From: CAXSBR01 sp964236495
GTDB taxonomy: Bacteria > Actinomycetota > Actinomycetes > Mycobacteriales > Jatrophihabitantaceae
Assembly: GCA_964236495.1 (NCBI GenBank)
Contig: CAXSBR010000015.1
Coordinates: 7,181-71,180 of the forward strand
Direction of reading: 5' to 3'
Length of the DNA stretch: 64,000 nucleotides
The notes under the pieces are model-generated. The model was not told the origin of the DNA, did no database searches, and was given only the letters and a program-made list of their open reading frames with translations. Numbering within the stretch: position 1 is the stretch's first letter; the number at the start of each line of letters is the position of its first letter. The position numbers and the translations under genes were made by a program. Positions 51,755 through 60,372 of the stretch are shown piece by piece.

Positions 51755-52710
51755 ACGCGATCGGTGGCGCGCCGCCAAGCGAGGCCGTTGTCTCCGCTGC
51801 GTCCGACGAAGCCGGCCCGGGTCGCCAAATCCGTCGCGCTGGTACCCGATCGGCAGTGCAGGCAGAACGGCTAGGTCTGCCTGCTGACCGATACCGACCA
51901 GGTCCGGTGCTGCGGTTGACCGCAGAGACCTTCACCGTCGTCGCACTGCTGCTGTTGGGTTTCGCGGTCTATCTGTTCGGTCTGTCGGGACTGTCGGAGT
52001 CGCGCAGTCAGGTCAACACCCTCAAGTCGTTCCGTGCGACGCTCGACCGAGCAGTGGCTCCGGTAGGTCCCGCGCGCACCGGTGCACCTGTCTCTGTCCT
52101 GGACATACCGGCGATCGGGGTACGCCACATGATCGTGCGGGAAGGCACCGACGCGCGCACCACGACCATGGGTCCGGGCCACCGTCGTGACACCCCACTG
52201 CCCGGACAGGCGGGCGTGGTAGTCGTGTATGGGCGGCGGACGACGTTCGGCGGCCCGTTTGCACATCTTCTTCGATTGAACCCGGGCGACGACATCCGGC
52301 TGACAACGGGGCAAGGCGTCGCCGAGTACGTCGTGTCCTCGTTCGGCACGCGAGCTCGGCCGGCGCCGGCCAACTCCGACAACCGACTGATCCTGACGAC
52401 CGCGGACTCCGCAGATACACCGATGTCGACAGTCAGCGTCAGCGCGGATCTGCGCAGCGCGGTTGCGCCGTCTTCGGGCTTGCGGCCGATCATCAACTCA
52501 GACGAGCAGAGCATGCGTGGCGCCGGCGATCGATCGTTGCTGCCGCTGGCGATGTGGGCTCAGGTTCTGCTGGTGGTACTGGTCTTGGCCACCATCGGTG
52601 CTTATCGATGGGCGCGCTGGCCGACATGGTGGTGCGCATCACCGGTCCTGATCGCCGTCATCTGGAACGTCTACGAAAACGGCGCCACGCTGTTGCCCAA
52701 CGTGTTCTGA
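51751..52710 (+). CDS. sortase-fold protein lacking catalytic His and Cys
   Basis: The 319-residue protein has a membrane helix at about 62-84, a sortase-like domain (about 110-235) and two further helices at the C-terminus. The sortase frame is recognisable: VVVVYGRRTTFGGPFAHLL matches the segment that normally reads GHR, and RLILTTADS matches the segment that normally reads LTTC. The His is Arg and the Cys is Ala, so transpeptidation is not possible by the usual mechanism. Being translationally coupled to the TM-tailed PstS and followed by PstB, it may be a structural or docking subunit of this transporter. The N-terminal 50 residues are disordered. Confidence 0.8.
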   Translation: MNAIGGAPPSEAVVSAASDEAGPGRQIRRAGTRSAVQAERLGLPADRYRPGPVLRLTAETFTVVALLLLGFAVYLFGLSGLSESRSQVNTLKSFRATLDRAVAPVGPARTGAPVSVLDIPAIGVRHMIVREGTDARTTTMGPGHRRDTPLPGQAGVVVVYGRRTTFGGPFAHLLRLNPGDDIRLTTGQGVAEYVVSSFGTRARPAPANSDNRLILTTADSADTPMSTVSVSADLRSAVAPSSGLRPIINSDEQSMRGAGDRSLLPLAMWAQVLLVVLVLATIGAYRWARWPTWWCASPVLIAVIWNVYENGATLLPNVF

Positions 52711-52737
52711 TCTTCGCCTGCTCCGGAAAGGACCGCC

Positions 52738-53703
52738 ATGTTCGATCGCACGGCAAGACACCTCGCCAGTCACCCGGACCACGAAGGCGCCGGTGGCGCG
52801 GCACTCAACGAGGCCGCCAAGTCCGTCGACGATCAGTTCGGCTATGACCGCGACACCGTGAGCCTCGAGCGATTACTCGAACAATCCAAGCACGCGGCTG
52901 TTGACCCCAGTCGACTTCACGCGCCCACCTCGGTACCCAACGGTCTGCACGCCGAACAGATATCGGCCTGGTTCGGGCACCACAAGGTGCTCGAACGCGT
53001 GTCGCTGACCATGCGTCCGGGTGAGGTGACAGCACTCATCGGCCCATCCGGTTGTGGCAAGTCGACGTTCCTCCGAGTGCTCAACCGAATGCATGAGATG
53101 GTTCGCGGGGCATCGCTGGCTGGGGAGGTACTGCTGGGCGGCGACGACATATACGCACCGGGCGAGCAGCCGGCACGCGTCCGCCGCCGCATAGGCATGG
53201 TCTTCCAGAAACCCAACCCGTTCCCGGCCATGTCCATCTTCGACAATGTGGCCAGCGGGCCAAAACTTGCCGGCATCAGGGTGGCCGACAAGGAAACGCT
53301 GGTCGAACGGAGCCTGCGCTCGGCGGGGCTGTGGGATGAGGTGAAGAACCGCCTGCGCAGCCCCGGTGGAGCGTTGTCGGGTGGTCAGCAACAGCGTCTG
53401 TGTATCGCCCGCTCGCTGGCGGTGTCGCCCGATGTGTTGCTCATGGATGAGCCGTGCTCCGCTCTTGACCCCACCTCGACGCGCCGGGTGGAGCAGACGA
53501 TTGCGGAATTGGCAGGGCGGGTCACCATCGTGATCGTCACTCATAATATGCAGCAGGCGGTCCGGGTGTCGCAATCCTGCGCCTTCTTCTTGGCCACGCA
53601 CGACACGCCTGGCCACATTGTCGAGGCGGGCCCTACCGGGTCCATCTTTGGATCGCCGCGCGACGCCCGTACCAACGACTACGTGAACGGGCGATTCGGC
53701 TGA
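52738..53703 (+). CDS. pstB: PstB-like ABC ATPase
   Basis: ATG 52738 follows GGAAAGGA and gives 321 residues. The ATPase part from about 68 has Walker A (GPSGCGKST), Q-loop (FQKPNPFP, typical of PstB), the signature LSGGQQQRLCIARSLA, Walker B (LLMDEPCSALDP) and the H-loop (THNMQQA). The first 65 residues are an extra polar N-terminal extension not found in standard PstB (about 255 residues). It closes the operon and would drive uptake through PstC/PstA. No phoU gene is adjacent. Confidence 0.92.
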   Translation: MFDRTARHLASHPDHEGAGGAALNEAAKSVDDQFGYDRDTVSLERLLEQSKHAAVDPSRLHAPTSVPNGLHAEQISAWFGHHKVLERVSLTMRPGEVTALIGPSGCGKSTFLRVLNRMHEMVRGASLAGEVLLGGDDIYAPGEQPARVRRRIGMVFQKPNPFPAMSIFDNVASGPKLAGIRVADKETLVERSLRSAGLWDEVKNRLRSPGGALSGGQQQRLCIARSLAVSPDVLLMDEPCSALDPTSTRRVEQTIAELAGRVTIVIVTHNMQQAVRVSQSCAFFLATHDTPGHIVEAGPTGSIFGSPRDARTNDYVNGRFG

Positions 53704-53710
53704 CCGTGCC

Positions 53711-54103
53711 TCACAGTTCTACGGCGACCGCGCAGAGTGCGATGACAAAGCGCTCGAATCCGGCCACGCAAGTCGCGCGCCGCTCGTAGCTCCGAGCGCA
53801 CTGTGCCATCGGGGCGCGGTGGGGGGGTGCCGCGATCCAGCGCCATCCGACTCCCGACCCTGGGTGAGAATAGTTAACGCAGAGGTCGGCGCAGCGGTCG
53901 GCAAGCTCACGAAAACTCGCGTTCAGGTCCTCCCTGGTTGCGATGCCCCCGGCCGAAGCTCCTAGGACTCGGCCGTTGCCTGCCGTCATCCGCCACGTCA
54001 GGCTTGGCTCTCGACCGACAACCACCAAGCGGCAGTGACTGTGCATTTGAGCATTGCCGGAGTCGGTGACCGAGGAACCTGTTGCTTCCAACACGCTATC
54101 CAC
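53711..54103 (-). CDS. DUF1508/YegP-like small protein
   Basis: The frame gives 130 residues from GTG 54103; a second GTG three codons in is possible. WRMTAGNGRVLGASAGGIATR resembles the YegP/DUF1508 repeat (polar residues around NG, then a Ser-rich strand), followed by a helix. The C-terminal segment (GWRWIAAPPHRAPMAQCARSY) has conserved-looking aromatic and Arg residues. It converges with pstB, 7 bp apart. Function is unknown; in other bacteria DUF1508 proteins are small and stress-linked. Confidence 0.6.
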   Translation of the reverse strand: MDSVLEATGSSVTDSGNAQMHSHCRLVVVGREPSLTWRMTAGNGRVLGASAGGIATREDLNASFRELADRCADLCVNYSHPGSGVGWRWIAAPPHRAPMAQCARSYERRATCVAGFERFVIALCAVAVEL

Positions 54104-55086
54104 CTACAGAGTTGAGTCCTGTCTTCCAGGCTCGACGACATCCTTTCGACGCAGCGTGTCGAGGCCCACCTGAACTGGTGAACGACAGGCAAACGCAACA
54201 GCAACCAGCAGCTTTGCGCGTCGCAGCGTCGCTGGAAAGGCCACCCGTCGACCGTCTGACGCGAGCCCAGGTGATTTAAACTTCACACGCGCGCCGCGAT
54301 GCGCGCCGCCCCCGCCACCGGGTCCGCACCACCAGCCGGTCCACCGTGGACGGCGTGTCACCTGGATGTGCCCCGGCGACGCGCCCGATGCGCCGACCCT
54401 GCCAGTCAGCTACCCAAACACCGTTGAACTGGTCTCTTCAGCTTGATGGGTTCCTCCTGCGACGATGTAGGAGGCCGGCTGTAACGGCGCCTCGTAGCAC
54501 CTCGACCGTGCTACGCCGCGGGTCTGCGTCCTCGCCGATACGTCGCCAGCGGTATTCCAGTGCCGAGATGCTACGGCGACAACATCTCCCACTCCGGTCG
54601 CACCTCGACGACTCCAGTCCAGAACCCGTCGAGCATCGGCCCGGAGAGCTTACCGGCACGCTCGGTCACAATCTGGCGCGCCTTGGGTGACGGAGTCCCT
54701 CTCAATCCGGCGGCGACGGCGACTTTGCGCCCCATCCACCGACCCCACGAAAACCTCAAGAAGCGGAGGATACGGCGGACGGGATGACGAGCAATTCCCC
54801 CAGCGCCTAGGCGGTGCCGTCGTCGGTGAGGATCGGCTTCACGGCTCCCGCGCCCACCCTCTGTCACACAAGAAAGATACGAATCACAGACGTCGATGTC
54901 GACCGAGGGCTGTGTTGTTCGCGGACATCACTGTCCTGGCTTGGGCGCAGCACCGCCTGTGCTTGGCCGTGGTGTTGCTCATCGGTCCGATCGAGGTCCT
55001 GATTGTCGCATCGTCAGCGTTGCGCGGCGTGCGCCGGTGGTTACGTTGCATTCCCCGAGCTGGTCACCGGCGCTGTTGACGCGCCG
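54104..55086. other. 980-bp region without a confident gene
   Basis: Short frames occur on the minus strand (54571-54867, ending VTERAGKLSGPMLDGFW and on; and 54438-54659) with partly plausible residues that may be pieces of one decayed gene, but none has a clear start, ribosome binding site or family. The rest shows nothing recognisable. Confidence 0.35.
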
Positions 55087-57033
55087 CTAAGTTCCGTTCA
55101 GGTCGTGGGCCGTCGCCCGGGGCGGGGGACACAGCCGGTCCAGCGCGGCCCGGAACGGCTCGGCCGGGTCATCGGGCCGCGGTCCTAGCAGCGCGAGCGC
55201 GGTGGTCCGGCGCGCAGATGCTGTCGGGTCTGGCCCACCTGCGCCGGCGCCGAGTATCTCATCGAGGCTCTCCAACGTCCGGGTGAGGACGAAGCCTCCG
55301 CCGGCCGAGGGGTAGGCGGATGGAAAGTCGGTTTCGACTCCGCCGCCTGGCTCGACGACCGCGTAGGGCCGGTCCGCGGCCAGGAAATCGGTGATGACGC
55401 TGGAAATGTCGGCGATGAGGATGTCGGTGCGGGTGAAACATTCCATCAGGTCAGGAGCTGGCGGGACGAGGATGCGATGGCCGCGGTGGTGTTTCCAATA
55501 CTGCGCGGACCATTGCGCCTGTTCTTGCGCGGCGGTGCGTGGGTCGAAAGCAACGTCTGCGGCGAGCATCTGGTCCAGCGCGTCACCGGGAGCCGAGTCT
55601 GCCGGTGCTATCCGTGGCGGCGGTGCCGTGGGCTGGGCGGCTCCGGCCCGGCGCAGCATCGCGACGATTGCTGCATGTGCCCGGCGCATGGCCGGATCGC
55701 GGTGTCCGGACTGCGGATGCGGCCGGTACATGACCCGTACCCCAGGTGTGGCCAGCAGCGCCTCAATCAGAGCTGGGCCGATGTCGGCCAGGGAACTGTC
55801 CCGGGATTCTTGATCCCAGCCCTCCCAGGTCGGTGCGTACAGCACGGTCAGCATCGGCTCTTCGTCCGGTACGCGGGGTAATGCACGCAGCTGTGGGCGG
55901 CCGACTTCAACAAACGCGGCGTCGGCAATGTCGAGATCGGCGCGGCGGTATCGGTCGCGCCCGGCGGCACCGGCCACCCAGATCTCGTTGTAGACGCGGG
56001 TGATCGGATTGGCGCTGGCGCCTTTGTCGCTGTCGCCATGGCCGACGAAAACGCTTGTTACGTGCGGCCGGCGCAGGAAATGCACATTGTTTGCGGTGTT
56101 GCCCACGTACAGGGCAACGCGCAAATCCGGCAGTGACATCTGCATCAACGGAGTAGCTCGCGGCGCGCAGACGACCGGAAGCGAGGTCGGCGCCATCAGC
56201 GCGAACGTTTCCACGTCACGCACCACAACTACGACCGGTTGACGCACCGATTCCAGAACCGGTAGCCACATGTCTACTTGGTAGCGCCAGGCCGGATCGC
56301 TGCCGTAGTACACCGCGATCTGCGGCCCCAGATCGGACAGGGCGCGCTCGACCGCCGCCCCAACGCGCACCCAAACCTTCGAGCGATGCAGAATCAACAA
56401 ATGGCAGGCTAGGCACACCGGCGCCGCGGCGGCGATCGCGGCGGCTATAACGAAGCTGACGAGGGCTACCGCTTTCGTATGCCCTGCAGCAACCGCAAGT
56501 ACAAGACCGAGCCCGACGAGCACGACCGACGCCATGCTGACGTCGGCTGGGCGGCGCAGCGGTCCGGGCAGCGCACGCGGAACCCCCGGCACCGTGACAG
56601 ACAGCCCCCGCACAAGCACCGGCGGCGTTCGGAGGAACGTCACGGCCTGTTCCGTGCCTACGCCTACCGCCGCGGCAGCGGCGATAAGGCCCACGGCGAC
56701 CGCCGTCGAGGCGGCGACGTCGGACATGCTGCGCGCGGCAAACAACACCATGGCGGCACCGGCGAACAGACCGCGTGCGATCAGGCCGAGCTGGATCCGC
56801 TGCAGCGCCCATGCCACGATCGGCGCGTAGCGGGGCAGCGCGAGTTCCAAGACAGCAATAGCCGTGATGCTGACCCCGACGCCGGTCGTGGCCGGCACCG
56901 CGGCAAACACCAGCAGGCAGATGTACGAGGCAGAGGTTCCGACGAGGAGTCCGAGGACCTTCGGGGGCGAACGGAAGCCCGGAAAGTATTCGGTCGTGGT
57001 GAGCCACCGCGCCTTGACGCCTGTGATCCTCAC
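55087..57033 (-). CDS. CDP-glycerol glycerophosphotransferase-like protein with N-terminal membrane domain
   Basis: From GTG 57033, which overlaps the previous stop as GTGA, the protein has 648 residues. The first 240 or so contain about six membrane helices; the remainder is the catalytic part of the TagB/TagF (PF04464) family: FVGHGDSDKGASANP, VLYAPTWEGW, MYRPHPQSG and TDILIADISSVITDFL (the D-x-S-S-x-x-x-D-F block). These enzymes join glycerol- or ribitol-phosphate units into teichoic-acid-like polymers. A multi-helix N-terminus is unusual for the family and suggests direct membrane insertion. It forms an operon with the related gene upstream. Confidence 0.82.
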   Translation of the reverse strand: MRITGVKARWLTTTEYFPGFRSPPKVLGLLVGTSASYICLLVFAAVPATTGVGVSITAIAVLELALPRYAPIVAWALQRIQLGLIARGLFAGAAMVLFAARSMSDVAASTAVAVGLIAAAAAVGVGTEQAVTFLRTPPVLVRGLSVTVPGVPRALPGPLRRPADVSMASVVLVGLGLVLAVAAGHTKAVALVSFVIAAAIAAAAPVCLACHLLILHRSKVWVRVGAAVERALSDLGPQIAVYYGSDPAWRYQVDMWLPVLESVRQPVVVVVRDVETFALMAPTSLPVVCAPRATPLMQMSLPDLRVALYVGNTANNVHFLRRPHVTSVFVGHGDSDKGASANPITRVYNEIWVAGAAGRDRYRRADLDIADAAFVEVGRPQLRALPRVPDEEPMLTVLYAPTWEGWDQESRDSSLADIGPALIEALLATPGVRVMYRPHPQSGHRDPAMRRAHAAIVAMLRRAGAAQPTAPPPRIAPADSAPGDALDQMLAADVAFDPRTAAQEQAQWSAQYWKHHRGHRILVPPAPDLMECFTRTDILIADISSVITDFLAADRPYAVVEPGGGVETDFPSAYPSAGGGFVLTRTLESLDEILGAGAGGPDPTASARRTTALALLGPRPDDPAEPFRAALDRLCPPPRATAHDLNGT

Positions 57034-58283
57034 GTCTTGTTCCGCGTCAGGAGCAGGTCTAGCACTCGCCGGCTCGCCTGCCCGTCGTCGTGCGGACACA
57101 TCCACTGCCGAGCCGCACGACGTCGTTCAGCATCACGCTGCAGAAGTATGGGGTCAAGGAGCCCGGCGATCAGCTCGTCCTGCGTTTGTACGATCGGCCC
57201 GGGCAAGTCATGCACCGGAAAATAGAAGCCGCGAAGATCGGCGGCATAACGCTCCACATCGGGGAGGTACAACAGTATCGGGCGATCGAGGAGCGTGAAA
57301 TCGAAGCACAGACTCGAGTAGTCGGTTACGAGCACGTCGGCGACCAGCAAGAGATCGTTGACGTCCTCAACCGCTGACACATCGCGCACCGGCTTCCGAT
57401 CGTCGCGAGAATCGATCACAGGGCCGACCAGGTAATGCTTCCTATAGAGAATCACCCACTCGGACCCGAGCGCGGCGGCCACTGCGGCCAGATCGAGCAG
57501 CGGGTTGAAGACATAACCGACGCCGGCCTCGTACTGGTCGTCGCGGAAGGTCGGCGCATACAACAGCACCCTCCCGCGCTCCGGCAACTTCAGTCGGTGG
57601 CGAGCAGCGGCGACGTCTGCGGAGGTAGCTCGAACCAGAGCATCGTTGCGGGGATTACCTACTTCGACGAATGGACTACTCGCTCCGCTGGCGGGTAAGC
57701 CGAAGGCGCTGGCGAACACTGTCCTACCAAAGGGCGCCGGAAGAACGAAGACATCAATCTTGGCTGCTTCGACCCTATATCGCTCGTCGACCTCGGACTT
57801 GCTATTGATGGCCGACGCGGTCGTAGCCACGACGTCCAGACCAATTCGTTTGATACCGGTGCCATGCCACGTCTGAACGTAGAGCTGATCCGGCCGCGGC
57901 ACGAGTTCCGGTACGGAGATGGAATTGGTCACCCAAATTCCCGCGCGGCCGAACGCCCGGTAGTAAGCCGAAGAGCCGAAGCGGACGACGCTGACGCGCG
58001 GATCTTGCAATGCCGGCACGCGCAGGGCGAGGTCGGCGTCGCGGAAAGCCCATACGAACCGATACGAGGCGAAGCGTGGATCGACCAGCATGGCCTCGTA
58101 CAGCGCGCGCGGCGAGCCCACGTAGCGCCGCCCGACGAAGGCCTCGAAGACCACCAGGCCACCATCCACCGGGCCGCGGGCCAACCAGCGGTAGAGCACA
58201 CGGCGCCAACCGGTTCGCAGCCGCCGAACCCGCAACCGGAGTCCAGGGTGGCGGGTCAGGACGCCGATGGCCCGCGTCGTCAT
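57030..58283 (-). CDS. CDP-glycerol glycerophosphotransferase-like (TagB/TagF type)
   Basis: From ATG 58283 the protein has 417 residues; GTG 58346 would add 21. Family motifs are clear: VFEAFVGRRYVGSPRALYEA, the catalytic-His segment QTWHGTGIKRIG, LLYAPTFRDDQ, YRKHYLVG and ADVLVTDYSSLCFDFTLL. It should polymerise or prime a polyol-phosphate wall polymer at the inner membrane face. The ends of the two genes overlap (GTGA), so they are co-translated. Two different transferases would allow a primase and polymerase division of labour. Confidence 0.87.
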   Translation of the reverse strand: MTTRAIGVLTRHPGLRLRVRRLRTGWRRVLYRWLARGPVDGGLVVFEAFVGRRYVGSPRALYEAMLVDPRFASYRFVWAFRDADLALRVPALQDPRVSVVRFGSSAYYRAFGRAGIWVTNSISVPELVPRPDQLYVQTWHGTGIKRIGLDVVATTASAINSKSEVDERYRVEAAKIDVFVLPAPFGRTVFASAFGLPASGASSPFVEVGNPRNDALVRATSADVAAARHRLKLPERGRVLLYAPTFRDDQYEAGVGYVFNPLLDLAAVAAALGSEWVILYRKHYLVGPVIDSRDDRKPVRDVSAVEDVNDLLLVADVLVTDYSSLCFDFTLLDRPILLYLPDVERYAADLRGFYFPVHDLPGPIVQTQDELIAGLLDPILLQRDAERRRAARQWMCPHDDGQASRRVLDLLLTRNKT

Positions 58284-58677
58284 CCCTGACGTCACCGAGG
58301 CGCTCCGCGCTGGACGGCGGCCGACCCGCCAGTCTGGCGATCTCACAACATTTGATCCTAGGACAACCCGCTCGGCCGCCCGGCTGAGTTCCGGCCAGCG
58401 GCGGGCGTCGCGGTGGGCTTTCCTAGTACCGCCGAGGCGGCGGGATGCCCTTCACCAGGTCGAGCAGTCTGCGGTCCAGCTCACCGGCCTTGCTCGAGCA
58501 GGAAACGTACCAGCGGCGATGGACTGCAGCGTCACGATGGTTACGCGGTTCCTCGACGGTCGATCCTGACGGACACCGTCGTCTACCGAACCATGATCAA
58601 CGACTCGGTCCCTCTGCCGCCAGCCAGATGCCACGGAGAGGTGCCGTTGGCGAAACAGAACAGCTCAAACCCGAGTA
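58284..58677. other. gene-free stretch between the transferase operon and the Rpf/LysM gene
   Basis: I see no convincing gene. It should contain the promoter of the leftward transferase operon; no clear boxes stand out. Confidence 0.4.
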
Positions 58678-58715
58678 GCGCTCGCCCGCCGCCGGTGCGG
58701 CGGCAGGCGAGCGCG
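58678..58715 (-). terminator. terminator of the Rpf/LysM gene
   Basis: GCGCTCGCC-x-GCCGCC pairs with GGCGGC-xx-GGCGAGCGC around a short loop, giving a 15-bp stem that starts 8 bp beyond the stop of the leftward Rpf/LysM gene. A T run is lacking, as is usual in high-GC actinobacteria. Confidence 0.75.
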
Positions 58716-58723
58716 GACCCGGG

Positions 58724-59461
58724 TTAGAGCGTGATGTGCTGGTCGGGGTAGATGAGATTGGGGTTCTTGATGGTGGCGCGGTTGAGGCGGGCTAGTGTCT
58801 GCCAGCCGCCGGTGATGTGGTGTGCGGTGGCGATGCGGTTGAGGGTGTCTCCGGACCGGACGGTGTAGCGCTCGCCGGTGGCTGCGGACTGGCGGGGCGA
58901 GTCGTCACCGTCGCGGTCCTGGTCCAGCTGTGCAGAGGAGGACGTGCTGTGGGTGGCTGGGTGCGTAGTCCCGTCCCGGTGTGCCGGCGCCGGCCGCGAA
59001 GTGACGGAAGTGTGCGTGCCGGTGCTGGCGTGGTTTGCCTGATGAGCAGGGGCGGGGTTGGAGTTAGCGGTGGAGCCGGCACCCAAGTGTCGCCCGCACA
59101 CCGGCCACGCCCCGATTCCCTGCCCGCGCAGAACACGCTCGGCGATCGCGATCTGTGCACCCTCACTGGCCAGGTCGGCGCGCGAGGCGTAGGCGCCGCC
59201 GCCGTAGCCGAGCCACGTGGACGTGGTGAACTGAAGCCCACCGTAGAACCCATTGCCCGTATTGATGTGCCAGTTACCGCCGGACTCACACTGCGCAACA
59301 CCACCCCAGTTGTGCGTGGATGCGGCACCGGCCGGGCCTGCCATCAGCCCCACCACCGCCACCGCAGTTGCTGCAGTGGCAGTAGCTCCGGTGCGCGCGA
59401 CTCGGGCAGTGACACCGGCGTGAACCGCCCGGTGACGGCCCAGATACGACGTTTTCGACAT
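58724..59461 (-). CDS. Rpf-like transglycosylase with LysM domain
   Basis: The 245-residue protein has a signal peptide (cleavage near GPAGAAS, residue 47), then a resuscitation-promoting-factor domain (WGGVAQCESGGNWHINTG with the catalytic Glu, YGGLQFTTSTWLGYGG, and Cys near residue 122), a Thr/His/Pro/Ser linker and a C-terminal LysM (YTVRSGDTLNRIATAH). It cleaves peptidoglycan glycan strands and helps cell growth or exit from dormancy. ATG 59461 is preceded by GGAGG and by a c-di-AMP riboswitch, the known control of such genes in Actinomycetota. The length is normal. Confidence 0.92.
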   Translation of the reverse strand: MSKTSYLGRHRAVHAGVTARVARTGATATAATAVAVVGLMAGPAGAASTHNWGGVAQCESGGNWHINTGNGFYGGLQFTTSTWLGYGGGAYASRADLASEGAQIAIAERVLRGQGIGAWPVCGRHLGAGSTANSNPAPAHQANHASTGTHTSVTSRPAPAHRDGTTHPATHSTSSSAQLDQDRDGDDSPRQSAATGERYTVRSGDTLNRIATAHHITGGWQTLARLNRATIKNPNLIYPDQHITL

Positions 59462-59479
59462 GCGGCGTCTCCGATCCTC

Positions 59480-59600
59480 CGCCGGCGAAGTTAGCTGTCG
59501 GGTTCGGGCGATCGTTGCCCGGCCACGCCTGAGCGTGGCTTCACCCCGATGGACGCAGGAACGCGCCCGGTTGGGTTCTCCGTCTTCGTCCGAAGTATTC
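59480..59600 (-). promoter_or_regulatory. c-di-AMP (ydaO-yuaA) riboswitch
   Basis: Reading the minus strand toward the Rpf/LysM gene, the conserved blocks appear in order: GGAGAACCCA, GGGGTGAAGCC and, near the end, GAACCCGACAGCTAACTTCG followed by CCGGCG. Their order and spacing match the ydaO class, which binds c-di-AMP and usually turns off cell-wall hydrolase genes. The final helix lies 20 bp before the start codon. Confidence 0.82.
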
Positions 59601-59605
59601 GATGA

Positions 59606-59653
59606 GAGTTCCGGCGGACGAAGTTAGGCGGCCCGAAACCCACGCCGGAACTC
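59606..59653. repeat. 11-bp inverted repeat upstream of the riboswitch
   Basis: GAGTTCCGGCG (59606-59616) pairs perfectly with CGCCGGAACTC (59643-59653). It lies just before the riboswitch in the leader or promoter of the Rpf/LysM gene. It could be an operator or an RNA hairpin. The sequence between the arms contains a near copy of the riboswitch's CTAACTTCG block on the minus strand. Confidence 0.6.
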
Positions 59654-59811
59654 TGGTGCCCGCGGCGCCGCACGAATATAACGCTTCGATAACGGGTGTG
59701 GAACAGCAGGGTCCGCGTCGCTGCGACGCGCAGGGAGTTGGGTGATGTTTCGTGGCGGTGTCAACCGAATCGCCTTGCTGCCGAGTCTGTAGTAGTGGAG
59801 GTAAGGGTTGC

Positions 59812-60372
59812 ATGGAAGTAAGCCGGGTCGATCAGGACTTCACCCGTTTCGTCGTCGACAACCGGGCGCAGCTGCTGCGGCTCGCGTATCTGCTGATGGG
59901 CGATCCGGGTCAGGCGGAGGATCTGGTGCAGGCGGCGCTGCTGCGGCTGTATCGGCAGTGGGATCGGGTAGCGGCCGCTGAGCAGCTCGTCGCCTACGCG
60001 CGGCGGGCGGTGGTGAATCAGAGCAACTCCTGGTGGCGCTCGCGGCTGGCTCATCCGGTGTCGTACCACGGCGATATGGATGACAGCCTCGCCGCTGGTG
60101 AGGTGCAGACCGATATGCAGGCCGGAGTCGCCGAGCGCGACGAGCTGTGGCTGGCGTTGCGCACGCTGCCACGAGGTATGCGCGCGGTGGTGGTGCTGCG
60201 CTACTACGAAGACCTCTCCGAGGCTGACACTGCCCGGACCTTGGGGGTCAGTCCGGGAACGGTGAAGACCCAAGCGTCCAGAGGTTTGGCGCGGATGCGA
60301 CAGGCACTGCCTGCTGAGCACACCGGGCTTGCGGTGCCAGGCAACCACGCAGCGAAGGGAACGAGCTTGTGA
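59812..60372 (+). CDS. SigE-family (ECF-type) RNA polymerase sigma factor
   Basis: From ATG 59812 (GGAGG upstream) the protein has 186 residues. Region 2 (RLAYLLMGDPGQAEDLVQAA) and region 4 (LPRGMRAVVVLRYYEDLSEA, LGVSPGTVKTQASRGLA) have the form of the actinobacterial SigE subfamily, which lacks domain 3. The gene is followed by a membrane protein whose start overlaps the stop (GTGA). This is the usual layout of a sigma factor with its membrane regulator, so activity may be controlled by envelope signals. A longer frame from 59752 adds a Cys-rich stretch without homology. Confidence 0.92.
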   Translation: MEVSRVDQDFTRFVVDNRAQLLRLAYLLMGDPGQAEDLVQAALLRLYRQWDRVAAAEQLVAYARRAVVNQSNSWWRSRLAHPVSYHGDMDDSLAAGEVQTDMQAGVAERDELWLALRTLPRGMRAVVVLRYYEDLSEADTARTLGVSPGTVKTQASRGLARMRQALPAEHTGLAVPGNHAAKGTSL

